The notes under the pieces: generated by a model
Seen by the model: the letters and a program-made list of their open reading frames with translations, nothing else
Databases searched by the model: none
What the model was told of the DNA's origin: nothing
DNA from: Sarcophilus harrisii
Lineage: Eukaryota > Chordata > Mammalia > Dasyuromorphia > Dasyuridae
Assembly (NCBI RefSeq): GCF_902635505.1
Contig: NC_045429.1
Coordinates: forward strand, 132,490,804 to 132,554,803
Direction of reading: 5' to 3'
Length of the DNA stretch: 64,000 bases
Shown: positions 1 to 51,135 of the stretch, in pieces
Layout: every line of letters begins with the position of its first letter
Numbering within the stretch: position 1 is the stretch's first letter
Translations under genes and position numbers: made by a program

Positions 1-61
1 TTACCTATTTACAACTTAAAATAGAACCTGAAGAATCTCTCCAAGAGAGTATGTATGTGTG

Positions 62-195
62 TGTTCCAAGAAATGTTTAATAAACCGCTACTATGTGGTG
101 GACATTACTAGGTGCTGGGATTAAAAATACAAAAAAGTAAAATAATCCCTATTCTAAAGAACTTTATATTATCACATAGGAGACAACTTGTGTAT
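62..195 (+). repeat. SINE fragment (MIR/CORE-like)
   Basis: A decayed copy of the common marsupial motif series: 'taataa...ctactatg', 'aggtgctggga', then 'aactttatattatcacataggagacaac'-like text. The same series recurs near 2420, 9425, 28440, 33920 and 56115. The family name is uncertain. Confidence 0.5.
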
Positions 196-208
196 GTGTA
201 TGTATGTA

Positions 209-243
<35 letters not shown>
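189..243. repeat. (TATG)/(TG)n(TA)n microsatellite
   Basis: About 55 bp of TATG/TG repeats running into TA repeats. Confidence 0.95.
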
Positions 244-2419
244 CTCCAGAATAAAGAGAAAAAGAATTTAGCAAATAATTAGTTAAATTCAAGTAGTTTT
301 GGGGGAAAGGGCATAGGCAAATGGTATAAGAAGGTAGTGGTAAAATAGGGAAAAATGTCTTGTAGATTGTTGAAGATGTTGCCTAGAGGTACCTCTGGAA
401 TGGAGTTATAGAAAGCAGAAGTAAAAAGGGAAGTGCATTTGAGATGTAAGTAACCAATTTTATATGTGTGAATACAGACACATATTATACAGGACACCCT
501 GGAGTGGGGAAGCCCTCAATTCAAATTCTACCTTATTGCATACCTGGCTTTCTTCCCATGGATGGGCTCCCAACAGCCCCAATTCTTAAAGTGACTGAGT
601 TGCCAGTCTTCATGGTACGGGAAATATCCATATGGATAAAATCATAGTGCTCTTTGGATACAGTGTATACAATGTATAAATTTAATGGATTGGAAAAAAT
701 TATTTTTGGATTTCTCAAGATCCCTTGTGACTGAAAAAGATTTGTAATGCCCCATTCAAATAGGATTTGCCTTGTGGAATTGTGTTATCAGTGACAAAAT
801 GAGTCCTGTTTCTAAGTCCTCCCTGGAAACATTTCCATGTATAGTTTTCTGTCTTCACTCTGGGGTTTAGAATTGCGAAAAAGATTGACATGATTAGTTA
901 ATTTTGTTTGTAAAAAATTAAGTGTGCTCAATTTAAAAAAATGACATACATTCAAATATTTAGTTATTTCAAATTGATTTTGAGTCTATTAACTATTCTT
1001 GGAATATTTTAACAACATGGTTTTAAAGATAACATAAAAAAAATAGGCAAATTATACTTTCAGTTGCCTAGCAAAAGAAAGTGCTTACATACCAGTTGGC
1101 CCCACCTAAATATCAATTCTCTGGATGAAATCATGTTTGTTTGTATAGCCTTGTTTCAGTCAATATATTCTATTTGACATATTCATTCAGCAAACATTTG
1201 TTTAATTTTGTATTTTAAACTTGTGGAAGGATATTAGAGGAAAGACACAAAGGATATGATAACTATTTAAATTTCAGTTTACCTAGTGCTTAACTTTGAT
1301 GATTTTTTTTACTACAAAGCTTGGTATAAATTTGTCTGTGTATCAATAACAACATTTGTTAGCTCCCTTTAAAAAACAAAAGAAAACTTTTACCTGTTTT
1401 CCTGACAACTCAAAACAAGTTTAAAGATGTAAAAATTTACATTACATTTAGAAGGAATGATGATTTTTTCTCTTTAAATCTATGATAAAATAAATTCCTG
1501 GATTTGGCTAATCTTCTTTACTACTAAATTCCATTCCTATTGGGGGAAGGGAGGGAGAAAAAGAGGGAAGGGAGAGGAGGGGTGGGAGAAAGAGAGAGAG
1601 AGATTACTGAATTTATTCAGATTTTAATTCTTATGTGTTTCCACTGCATCCAACAACCCTCTTCCTTCACCAAGAATAAATACTGTTTAAATTGTAGCTG
1701 GGAGACAATACCAATAGTCTTGGATTACAAATTCTGGTTTTAAATTGTTTCATTTCCAGTGAGAGAGTACATTTGGCAACAATTGGATAAATTGGATAAA
1801 AGGTGAATCCTATCCATATAGTCTGGATTAGTTTGGCCATTTTAACATTCTATGGAAAAGAAAAAAAATGTCAGCAGTTATTAGGAACTGACTTTATGCT
1901 TTGTGCTAAGTGAGAAATGAATATTTCTCTCATATTTAACGAGTGATTATTGTATTAGGATCAAAGTTTTTCCCTTTCTCTGTTTCCTCTTCCAGATCTA
2001 CCTAGACCTAGATCTAATCGGAGAATAAAAGAAATTTTAAGTATGGGCTGATGAATCCTGCTCTTTTGTGTTTGTTCTTACTGGCCTGAGGAAAAGTTGA
2101 TTTTTCCCTATTATCTAGACTGGTGATAGGGAAATTGATGTCTCTTTGATCAGCATTTGAGTGACCTAAGTCACATGCCCCAAGACCATTTTTATGTAGC
2201 CCACACCTGTCTTTGTGTTAATCAATTCCAATTTATTGCCACCCTCAGGAATACCTCCTCTTCAAAAGGCATATAAACCATGACCCCACCACCAGTAGGG
2301 ATCTTTGTTCTAAGAGAGACAACCAAATGACCAATTATTTTATTAATAACCTGCTGCTTATTAATAAAATGATTAAATTACCTAGAACCTATGCCTCTCA
2401 ACCTTTTTAAACATCATAT

Positions 2420-2570
2420 TGATGAGGGATATAAAGAAAGGTAAAAACAGTTCTTGCTTTCAAGAAATTCAATCACTCAGTCTACAGAAGGGAAGAAACA
2501 TGCAAAGAATATATACAACCAAGATACATAAAGGATAAATTGGAGGAAATCATAGAGGGAAGGCTCTCTT
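2420..2570 (+). repeat. SINE fragment (same family as 62-195)
   Basis: The internal segment of the SINE is recognisable: 'gatataaagaaaggtaaaaac', a Cys/Leu-codon-like 'ttcaagaaattcaatc', and a GGATAAATTGGA core followed by GAGGGAAGGC. Confidence 0.5.
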
Positions 2571-2667
2571 TCTTATGACATAAACTATCTTGAATTGAAG
2601 TATTCTTATCACTAAAAAAAAATTCTTCAGAAAATGAAAGGTGGTACTTTTCGCATCTTTTCAACAT

Positions 2668-3720
2668 GGCTTATAAAGAATAGATCATGTCAGACTAATG
2701 CTATTTCCTTTTATATAACCATTATCAGACTAGTACAGTGGGGTAATAACTTATAAATACAGTAGATCTTGACTTCACCTACACAGTTGATAAAATCTCT
2801 CAGGTGAATTTTATGCATAAGGTAGAGATTTGTGGGCCAGTACAATTTTGTGGATTTGTAACTGACCAGAACAAAAGAATAGCCATTCGTGGAGTCAGTG
2901 TCTTGGTGGAGAGGTCTATTGTTTCAGGGATTGGTTTGTCTTTGATACTATTTTGTTCAATATTTTTATCAGTGACTGAAATGAAGGTATAGATAGCATG
3001 TATTTTAGATTTTAAGATGATCCAGACCTGGAGTAATAGCTAATATTTTAGATAACAGGATTGAAAAAAATTCTTGATTCTACTAAAACTGTGAACAAAT
3101 CAGTATGTTTAGAATCTGTGCTTTGTTGGCTTGGGACTTTTCTACACTTAATTTCTATTTATTTATTACAATTTAGAGTTTTAGCTACTTGCTTGAGGCC
3201 CAGAAAATTTGAGAGATTTGCTCCTAATACTAATGAAAGTTCAAGGCAAAATTGGAATCCAGATCTTCCTGACTCCCAAGTTTTTACTATGCCATGTTGC
3301 CTTTCAGGCCAAACTTTAAAAAAAAAATGAAATTTAGTAGGGTTCAATGTAAAGTCCTAAACTTAGATATAAAAAATCAACTGCACTGATTTAGGATAGG
3401 AGATATAGCTAGATATAATAGCTTAAATGAAAATAATCTCTTATTTTTATGGATCAGAAGTTCACTAGGAGTCAATGACATGGCAGTTGAAAGTGGTAAC
3501 ATAATTTTATAATGCATTGAGAGATACAATATGTGGATTCCATATGAGACAACTGTGTGACATGGCTGCCAAAAATATTAACATAATCTTAGGTTACTTT
3601 ATTTAAAACTGTAGTATTGAGAAACAAGGAAGGTGAGAGTAGTTGTTATTCTCTTTCCTAGTCATTTTGTTCAGTTCTGGATCCCGTGTTTGACAAACTG
3701 ATGAGGTCTAGAGAATGATC
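2668..3720 (+). repeat. CR1/L3-type LINE reverse-transcriptase fossil
   Basis: A heavily mutated non-LTR reverse-transcriptase region in sense orientation. The order of motifs fits the CR1/L3 clade as I remember it: a segment beginning GAATAGATCATGTCAGACTAA, the stretch matching the 'LFNIFINDL' block near 2950-2985, then 'AATGTAAAGTCCTAAACTTAG' at 3347 and 'GTTCAGTTCTGGATCC' at 3670. Stops are present in all frames. A MIR-like SINE interrupts it at about 3115-3325. It ends beside an L1 fragment at about 3730. Confidence 0.7.
3115..3325 (+). repeat. MIR-like SINE nested in the CR1/L3 fossil
   Basis: The 3' half is clear at 3240-3310 ('ggaatccagatcttcctgac', 'ctatgccatgttgcct'), followed by a run of A at 3317-3327. 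The CR1 text resumes directly after it ('gaaatttagtaggg'), so the SINE went into an existing CR1 copy. Confidence 0.6.
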
Positions 3721-3727
3721 ATCTCAG

Positions 3728-3955
3728 AAAAACCTGGAAAGACTTACATGAACTGATGCAAAGTAAAGGGAACAGAATCCAGAGAACATTGTATACAATA
3801 ACAGCAATATTGTATAATGATCAACTGTGAACAACTTGGCATTCTCAGCAACAAAATGATCCAAGACAGTTCTAAAGGACATAGGATGAAAAATGTTGTC
3901 GATCTCCAGATCCAGATCTCCAGATGATGAAAAATTTGATGAAAAAATCAACTTC
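3728..3955 (+). repeat. Old L1 3'-region fragment
   Basis: Carries the marsupial L1 signature of the ORF2 end and 3' UTR: 'gaaagacttacatgaactgatg', then 'gggaacagaatccagagaac' and 'atgatcaactgtgaacaact'. Diverged from the copies near 11 kb and 22 kb, so an older subfamily. Confidence 0.65.
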
Positions 3956-4554
3956 GAAATGATGTATAGTTTAAATGGTTTGATACTTTATTCTTAGGAT
4001 TCTAGGGAGCTCCAAAGATAGAAAAGAAGCAATATGCTAGTCTTTGTAAATGATCATTTTTAAAAATTCTTTGTATTGGCAGCTAGGTACTTTGTTAGGA
4101 AGGTATGTTAAAGTCTTTCTCACATTTACCAATAATATGCTACATTTCCCTGGAGAACATGGTGCCCAGAATGACTGAGTAGCACCTGATTTTTTATTAT
4201 AATGAATGGTGATACTAGCAATTCAATATTTCTGAAGATCTGTGATCTTCCTTCTTTGGATGCTACTTCTGCTGGTGAGCTTCATGGCTTCTCATTCTGC
4301 CCAGTTTTTGCCCATGCCTTTTCTTAAGATCTTACTGAAGAACCACCCAACATGTTAGGAGCCTTCCTCTGGGCTTTATTTAAAATTTCAATGATCCCAA
4401 CGCAGTACTTGTGGTATACACCTTGACATCATGCCACATGACTGGTTCACTTCCCTTTTTTAGTCATATGTTTCCAGAGTTGGGTTTTGTTTTTTGGGTT
4501 TTTTTTTTTGGAAACTTCTTGAGCATAGATCACCCACCAATCATTAGAACTCTT

Positions 4555-4850
4555 ATGCATATTTTTTTGTGGTTGCAAAGAACTGGAAGGAAACAAAATA
4601 GCTGCTCCATGCATTTCAAGGTAGCTAAGCAAATTGTGGTAGATGAATGTAATACAATATTACTGAGGTATAAGTAATGACAACTACAATAAATACTGTA
4701 AAAAGCATGAAACTGATACAGAGGGAAGTAAGCAAAGCCAAGAAAACATACACAGAGACTGCAACAATGAAAATATAAAAAGTAACAACTACCACAAAAC
4801 AATCAAATATGAATGTTGTAAAATTGCAAAAACAAATAAAAAACACCCCA
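4555..4850 (+). repeat. Old L1 ORF2-end/3'-UTR fragment
   Basis: Aligns by eye with the ORF2 end of marsupial L1: 'tttgtggttgcaaagaactgg', 'attgtggtagatgaatgtaat', 'actgatacagagggaagtaag' and 'ccaagaaaac'. Decayed and with internal gaps. Confidence 0.6.
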
Positions 4851-4974
4851 ACTATACTCCCAAAGAATAGGTATAAAAAGATATTTCCTCTTAAACCAGT
4901 TTTGAGAACATGGGAGTTTCAAGGGTGTGGAACATTGCCTATATTGTCATATTTTTTTCTTGATGTATTTTTTC

Positions 4975-5085
4975 TTCCTGTTTTTTATTTTTTATATATT
5001 TTTAATTTTTATTTTATTTTTTATTTTTGAATTTAAATTTATTGAATATTTTATTTATTTTTCAATTATAGATTATTTGTTGTAT
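4975..5085. repeat. AT-rich low-complexity tract
   Basis: T-rich sequence with ATTTTT and ATTTAT repeats over about 110 bp. No gene signal. Confidence 0.85.
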
Positions 5086-6194
5086 GGGATGGTTCTCTCT
5101 GGAGTTATAAGGACAATATGAAACCAAAAGTTATTAATAAAAATTTATTTAAATGAAAGGAACTGTACTTTAAAGTATTTAGAGGCATTACAATTACAGG
5201 TGATACAGAGGAAATGTATGTTGGGCATAAATAAGCAGCAGGAAAATACAAAGTTAAGTTTAGTCACTAATATTTATGAAAACTTGTATGTTTTATATTG
5301 AAAATAATGTAAATATGCTGCTCTCTTGAAAAGGACTTTACCTTTCCCTCTTCTTTGTGTTACCATGTTATTTAGGGTTTCTGGACAAATGCCTAGTTCA
5401 AAAAGTATGCATTGATCTTTTTCTTTATAAACCTTGTTGGCTGGTATTGTAAGATAGTGTGTGGACTATCTTCCCTAAACTAAAGTTGGATATTTTGTAC
5501 CATAGATATATATAATAGAAGTTTTAACAATGAAAGCTAGTAATTGGATTTTCAATACCAACTCCATTTTGCTTTCTCTTATACTATTTTATTAAATAAA
5601 AATAGTTTTTAATGGATGGCCAGCAATAATGGGAATAGATGAGCATTCATATAGTGAAATAGAAAATAGGCTATTCAGTTAATTTGAATTTTTAATTGCT
5701 TCTAATTACTTAAATAGATTGATAATATATGGATAGCAAAGGGAGTATACTGTGAGAGGGAGAGGAAGCAAATGAAGAAATACTTGTCCTAATGTTTATT
5801 GATTGATTAATCTGCCCCTTTAGTTCTGGAATTCCCACTTCACCAGAAGCACAGAAGAAATTTTCCTAGCTCCACTTTGGCATTAAATTGGCTGAAGTTA
5901 GATATCCAGTTAATAATTCTATCATGCCAGATGGAGAGGTTGGTATTTATTAGCTTTTGAAATGTGAAGAATGAACAGTTTCAATTTGTGTTAAAGGGTC
6001 TTTGAAGGCTTTAGATCATGTATACTCTACAAAGAACCCATTGTAGAAAGAGATCAGAAATTCATTAAGATCTTGAGAGGTTAAAATATGGATCAGCCTT
6101 CTGCAGCATTTGATTTTACACAGAAAAACTGTCTCAGCTAATACTAGTGTCCTGATAACCAGTTAGTTAAATTTTAATAGAGATAGACTTACAG

Positions 6195-6895
6195 AGGTGG
6201 AAAGGATGTTTTATACTTAGAGGATACTAGAAAAGATCCTGAGAGGCTAGAGTGATGGGCCCAAATAATCAACTACCAACAAGAAATTGAAATAGTTAAT
6301 TTTTTACATTAAAAATAAGCTTCAGAAATACAGAATGGGGGACATCTGGCTTAACAGCTAGTTACAAGACAGATGTCTGGGGCTTTGAATTGAATACCAA
6401 AAAACTAGTCCAGCCTTGAACTACATAAAAACAGCCATAGTGTCCATCTCAAAAGAGTTAATTGTTCTGCTGTGTTCTCCAGTGATCATACCATAAAATT
6501 GTATTCTGTGAGAGATGACTTTTAGAAAGGACATTAGCAAACTGGAGTTCATTCAAAGGAGAATGGACAAGATGGTTAAGTATGTGGAAACTCACAAAAT
6601 GTTTAATCTGGAAAACAATTAAGAATTGGGACTGTTTCAGAGTTAGAAGAGGAATTAAATTATTTTATGTAGATCCAGACAATGGAACTGGAGACAATTG
6701 GTAGCCATTTTTCAGAGGTAGGGGAGAACTCTCTTAAAAATTAAAGCCCTCCAAAAATAGAATTGGACTGCCTTGTTAGGTAGTAAACTCCCTAATGGTA
6801 AAAGTGGATGAACTACTTTGGAATGATAAAAGCATAGAAGGTATAGGGTGGAAATTTGGATTACCTCTCCTCTACAGACCCTCCCACAAAGATTT
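6195..6895 (+). repeat. Second CR1/L3-type LINE fossil
   Basis: Covers the downstream half of the same LINE family as the copy at 2668: 'agaggctagagtgatgggccc', 'gaatgggggacatctggct', 'aaaggacattagcaaactgg', 'agaggaattaaattatttt' and 'ctgccttgttaggtagtaaac'. Sense orientation and many stops. It overlaps the part of the family present in the first copy, so it is a separate insertion and not the other end of the same one. Confidence 0.65.
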
Positions 6896-6914
6896 AGTAT
6901 GTTACATGAAACCA

Positions 6915-7015
6915 ACAATTTTGATACTACTAATAGCTAGCAGTTATATAGTGCTTACTTTATGCCAGACACTGTGCTAAACACTTTGTAAACTTTATCT
7001 CATGTGATGCCCCAT
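6915..7015 (+). repeat. MIR fragment
   Basis: 'actactaatagctagcag', 'gtgcttactttatgccag', 'gctaaacactttgtaaac' and 'tctcatgtgat' follow the MIR order. Confidence 0.7.
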
Positions 7016-7514
7016 CAACACTGAATTTCTTAATTTTTTTTTACCTTTACTTGAAGCATTGCTTTTTAAAAATCATTTCATCTGTTTGTTAATTGTATTT
7101 TTTCCCATCATCTCATGTAGCTGTGAGATTTAAAAAAAAAAAAAGAATAATAAGATTAATTCCTGCTGATAGTCTAGCTTGTGAAACAAAACCATGGCTT
7201 TATATATTTATGTTTAAAATGAGCCTCTACTTGAATGAATTCCATTTACTTTGTACACGAGCTGTTTCAAAGCATGGAGATGCATTAATGCACAGCTTAT
7301 AAAACTAGAAATGCAGTTCAAAAAAGTCATAATAAAATTGCATTACAGTAACTCATTGATTTGAACCTAATCTTTTCACAGTAGGATATCAAATTTTAAA
7401 TTGAAATTTTCTTTGCATGTGGATTGTCTCCCAAATTAAAAATATAAACTGGTCAAACTGTTAATTAGATGGATATCTTAACACAATACAATAACACAAT
7501 GGATAGTTAATACA

Positions 7515-7612
7515 AATTTATAGCAGTCCCTACCTCATGGGGTTGTTAAAAAATTCAGAAAGCTTTAATAGGTGCTGTATAAAATACTTACTCTATTCCC
7601 TTCCCCATCCAA
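7515..7612 (+). repeat. SINE 3'-part fragment
   Basis: 'ccctacctcatggggttgtt', then 'aataggtgctgtataaaat', the usual tail of the marsupial tRNA/CORE SINE. Confidence 0.5.
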
Positions 7613-8814
7613 GATCATCTGCTCTCTCCCATTTTTGCTGAATCAGTTTAACTGAATGAATCTTAATGAATTTTAATTTAACTCCCACATTATCACTTAT
7701 TTGACTAAAGCAATAACTTGCTGAGGTCATGCCCAGCCAGAAGGAATGATGGTTCTTGGAAGTTCTTAGAATAGAAAAACAAGTGTATATTTGACTGCAT
7801 ACATAAGTTATTCAGTGAGCTAAACTGGCAACTTTGAGAATGAGTTTTTGTTCAAATGGTAATTTCTGCTTCTCATGCTTTCCTTCCCCCTTGTGAAAAG
7901 AGTTGTTGAAGGTGTTCTAGCTGTTCTTGTATCAGGGCATTACCAAGTATTGGAAAGGTCTTATCATCCAGATATTTTAAATGTGTTAAAAGTTGCTGAA
8001 GTGGCACCTTAGGAAGAAAAGCAGGAATGTTCAGAAACAGCTCTGACATTTTAAATGATTAAGAAAGGTCAGGCAACCTAATCTTGGTGGTAGGAGGATA
8101 ATCCTACTCAAACTAGCTTTTGTGTAAATGCAGGTGTGATAATATGGGGATTAATACATTATGGGCTATATCTACTGCCCCAAATGCAAACATCCAAATG
8201 CTATAATCAGAATTCCTCCTACTTTAAATTATTATTTTTTTAATTCTTAGGTACATAAGGAATCTGGTGGTGCCTTTGGAATGTGACTATTCCCAAAAGC
8301 ACATAGTTCTGGTAGCTAAGGTAAAGGTGATTACTCTGTTCATGTAGCATATTTCCTTGCCTATATAATACAGGAAGATGGTCTAGATATTTTTTTCCTA
8401 TTGAGTCTTATTACTTTATTGAAAATGAAGTTGGCGATGCTTTGAGAGGTGATTTAAAATGCTAACCAAAATTCTTCCCAAAGTCAAATCTTGTCTAGTT
8501 TTATTTAAATAAGTGAAGAAATAGAAACAATTTTAAAGCTCAAAATACAGCAATAAATCACATATTACATGTAATTTGCTTTTTATTCCATTATAAAACT
8601 CATTACCTTGCCCTTTGCCAAGTCTTGTGGGATGTAGATAATGCCTTAGGAAAATTTATAACCAAAACTGACAACCCAAAATTTAAGTATTTCAAATTTT
8701 TACTGAGTTAACAATTATTTCTCTTCTCAAAACTCTTTTCTCTGCATTTGTCATTATTTGTAGAGAAAATATTTGAGTTTGGGATACATTATTTTGTACT
8801 AGGTCAGAGATATC

Positions 8815-8965
8815 TAGAACTGAAAGAAAGGCATCTTAGGTGATAGAATCGAGTCTCATCATTCTAAGGATGCAGAAAGAGGCCCAGGTCACTCAAGGGG
8901 ATAAGTGGCAAAGCCAGAATTTAAAGTAGTGTCTCCATCATTCCAAATTTAGTGCTCTTTTTTTC
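8815..8965 (+). repeat. MIR/MIR3-like SINE
   Basis: 'gagtctcatcattctaagg', 'gaggcccaggtcactcaag', 'aagtggcaaagccagaattt' and 'tttagtgctctttt' appear in MIR order. Confidence 0.6.
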
Positions 8966-9424
8966 CCTCCGAGGTCAGTGTCGCTGAATTTAAAGCAGTT
9001 AGTACTTCAGACTTCAGTTGAAATTCATTTATGAAGAGAGTTAAGCTTTTCATTCATACCAGAATATATTTTACAGTTATCTTAACTACTTTTCAAGTTT
9101 AAAAGTTTGAAGTGGTCTCTTGGGAGAGGAGGTGAAGGGATTTTTTTATTTTTTTTTGGTTTGTTTATTATATGTACTTACACTAAAATCCATGGCTTTC
9201 CTCAGAACAAAGGAAAAACAGTTTAACAAAACCAAGCTTATCAGGACAGAAACTTCATGGCTTTATCTGACATAGTGTGGTAACATGCCGCACCTGTTGT
9301 GTACCACATCTCTGGTGAGAGGAAGAAAGTTTGTTTCATCATTTTTTTCTCTGGAACCAGTGGCAGTAATTATTTTCATTTGCTTTGTGCTTCAAACATT
9401 GCTTTCTTTGATTTGGATCCATTC

Positions 9425-9545
9425 AGGTCAATTCATTAAGCTTTTTTTATGTTCCTCCTGTGTGCAGATTATAATACTAGGTACTGAGGATATATAAGCA
9501 AAAAATGAAATTCTTCCTGCCCTTAAAGAGTTTGCAGAGTTGTTT
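9425..9545 (+). repeat. SINE fragment
   Basis: Same series as 62-195: 'caattcattaagc', 'aggtactgaggatata', 'ttcctgcccttaaagagtt'. Confidence 0.55.
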
Positions 9546-9969
9546 AAATTTAGATAAGTTTTACTATTTTACTTGGAACACTTCCCATTTTGTTGTTTCT
9601 TATGACATGGTTTCTTATCTCATGCCTGTTTCTCAGTTTGTTCAGCCATTTTCCATTTGAAGGGCCACTTGTTTAAGTTTGATTTTTGGCATAGTTGGGA
9701 GCTTTTATTTATTTATTTTTTTACTTCCTCTATCTATTCAGAGGCTACTGGGTCAAAAAATAGAACTATCTTAACAATTTTTCTCAAAATTACTTTTTTG
9801 AAAAATTTTACCCCATATCAGGTTAATCTGACTTTTTATGAACCAAGGTAATGTTTTATTTTGCATTATGAATGATTATTACTTATTTTTCTGTAGGATA
9901 AATTTGTTCATAATATTTTATAGATATAAATGATAAATAGCTTGCAAAGTTGGTAATCAGAGATATATA

Positions 9970-10045
9970 GATAGATTTGACTTTTTTCCTTGTGTGTATA
10001 TATATATGTGTGTAGGTATATATATAAATATATATAGCTACATAT
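9970..10045. repeat. TA/TG microsatellite
   Basis: Alternating TA and TGTG runs, including ATATATATATATG and TATATATAAATATATATAG. Confidence 0.9.
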
Positions 10046-10069
10046 ATGTAGATCTTTATATCAATATGC

Positions 10070-10300
10070 AGGGAAAAAAGATAGTTCATGTCTTTAAGGA
10101 ACTTACATTGTAGTAAGAAAAGATAATATACAACTGGGAGAGAAAGGGGAAGAGGACAGGATTGAAGGAAGCCAGGTTAGAAGCTTGATTTTTAATGTTC
10201 AAATACCTGGAACGAGGCTGGAAAGGTAATGAAGGCTGGCGTGGGTGCCTCCACAAAAAAGGAATGGAAATGAGATGAAATGTAGGATTGGGAGTAGAAA
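10070..10300 (+). repeat. SINE fragment
   Basis: 'gttcatgtctttaaggaactt', 'acattgtagtaagaaaagat', then a decayed downstream part. Right limit uncertain. Confidence 0.45.
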
Positions 10301-10974
10301 GGAGATGGCAAGGGAATATGATTGGAACCAAGGGTGGGTGTAGGGGACTAATATAAAATAAGACTGGAAAGGCATCTATGTAGATCTACTTAGTGTTTTA
10401 GATAAGACATATCTATCAGTCTACATATTTTAGTGGGGAAAAGTCAGAATTAGTGAACTATATATAATGAATACTAGAGTGATTATCACTACTGTAGTTC
10501 TAATTTGGGTTTTGAAATGACCCCCCAAAAAGTGGTCTTATTAATTAGAATTAGGTATTTATCCTTATTAAGATTACAAGCAAATAAAAATGGAATATTA
10601 AAATCCAAGATTGGTCTAGTGTTGAACTTAAGCTGCTTCTGGTTATTTTATAGGAAATAGTATTTCTGTCACAAATTAGGTCCTTGATAACTCTCAAGTG
10701 ATGGAAACAAATGATTAATGATTCATTGCAAGTGGGGATAAAATGCTGGCTAACCTTGACATTAAATTCTTTTATTTTTTAAAAATAATTTATAACCACT
10801 CATTTGGGGGTTAGTCAGCATTTCAGCTTTGGTGAAAGTAATCTGCCACTATTGGCTTATATTAAAATGCATAATCTACCAGTTAACTTTTCTTACTTCT
10901 GTATTTGACTTTGGGGCTGGTTTTCCCATCTCTTATGTGTACTCTTGAAAATGTAATCAACAAGGTGGTGAGGA

Positions 10975-11698
10975 GAGACCTGCTTTCTTTTTTTTTTTTT
11001 TTTTTAAATTTAATAGCCTTTTATTTACAGGATATATACATGGGTAACTTTACAGCATTAACAATTGCCAAACCTCTTGTTCCAATTTTTCACCTCTTAC
11101 CCCACCCCCACCCCCTCCCCTAAATGGCAGGATGACCAGTAGATGTTAAATATATTAAAATATAACTTAGATACACAATAAGTATACATGACCAAAACAT
11201 TATTTTGCTGTACAAAAAGAATCAGACTCTGAATTATTGTACAATTAGCTTGTGAAGGAAATCAAAGATGCAGGTGTGAATAAATATAGGGATTGGGAAT
11301 TCAATGTAATGGTTTTTAGTCATCTCCCAGAGTTCTTTTTCTGGGTATAGCTAGTTCAGTTCATTACTGCTCCATTAGAAATGATTTGGTTGATCTCGTT
11401 GCTGAGGATGGCCTGATCCATCAGAACTGGTCATCATCTAGTATTGTTGTTGAAGTATATAATGATCTCCTGGTCCTGCTCATTTCACTCAGCATCAGTT
11501 CGTGTAAGTCTCTCCAGGCCTTTCTGAAATCATCCTGTTGGTCATTTCTTACAGAACAGTAATATTCCATAATTTTCATATACCACAATTTATTCAGCCA
11601 TTCTCCAACTGATGGACATCCATTCAGTTTCCAGTTTCTAGCCACTACAAAAAGGGCTGCCACAAACATTCGTGCACATACAGGAGACCTGCTTTCTT
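10975..11698 (-). mobile_element. 5'-truncated L1 with 15-bp target-site duplications
   Basis: A 694-bp L1 3' end inserted on the minus strand at 10990-11683. It is bounded by perfect direct repeats GAGACCTGCTTTCTT at 10975-10989 and 11684-11698. The poly(A) appears as T-run just inside the left repeat. Read on the minus strand it carries the ORF2 C-terminal part (peptide LNGCPSVGEWLNKLWYMKI, then a block with QQDDFRKAWRDLHELMLSEM) and a full 3' UTR ending in AATAAA before the tail. It is classically 5'-truncated, and low divergence suggests a fairly recent insertion. It shares a diagnostic 3' UTR with the copy at 21948. Confidence 0.93.
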
Positions 11699-12739
11699 AA
11701 TACTTCTTTCTAGACAGGCATTCTGCAAATATTTTGTTAAGTCATCATCAATTTCCAGTGAAAGAAACTGAGAATCCTAACTTTTTTTGGAATGCTTAGA
11801 AATTTGTCTAGTTTTGCTTGCTAATAAACTTTGGTGTACTTTTTGAATTGTGGGTTTCAGATAGGAAAAGAAATATTAAAAGAAGTCTTGCTTACCTCAT
11901 TTTTTTTTATTATGCCCAACAACAGCAAAAGTTATGAGGCACACAACATAACTGATTTATAGCTATTCCATTTTCCTTAATGCATTAAAAAAAAAAAAGA
12001 TCTTTAAAGGCTCAGAAAAGTGAGCCTTGAGAATTTAAGGTTTTTGTGAGCAAGAAGTATTTGCTTTTTTATTTCCAGCATTTAATATTAAGCATTGAAT
12101 TAAAATGAGAATCAATTGCTTATCAAGCTGCTCCTCAAGATGCAGCAAATCCAGTTGAGCTAAATAACCATTCTATTATGTAGGAAGCCTCCTCCTCAGA
12201 GAATTCTTGCATATGTCTGCTATGTACCTAGGTTTCCTCATTCAAATGTGAATTCCTTTAAAGTTGGAACTCTACTTTTGCCTTTGTTTCTCTACCTTTT
12301 AAATCTGATACATAGTATACAGACTCAGCGATAGGAAACAAAATGATGGGTGCTTGTTGTGTTGATGCCCTTTAGTTTGAAAAATAAATTAGTGATCTCA
12401 TAAATGGAAACAAATTGAATTCCCTTTATGCCTAAGGATCCCAAATCCATAGAAACACTTGCTTCCCCCTTCCCTGCCTAGCAACCTTTGTTTAGAATAC
12501 ACAGTATTAAAGTTACTCAATCATCTGCCAAAACTGAGTAGTGGGATCCACTTCAAGTAGGAGAAATTGAAACTCAAAACTTGTCTAGACAAGTCATTTT
12601 TTTTTTTAGTTAATTTGTTCCCTGGGTGATTCCAAGAAAAGAAACAATGCTTCATTAACCTCTGCTTTCAGACTTTTTAATCAGTTTTGGAAAAGCAGCT
12701 TTGGTCTGGTTTTGAATGTGTTTTACTAAAGTAAAGTGA

Positions 12740-51135
<38,396 letters not shown>

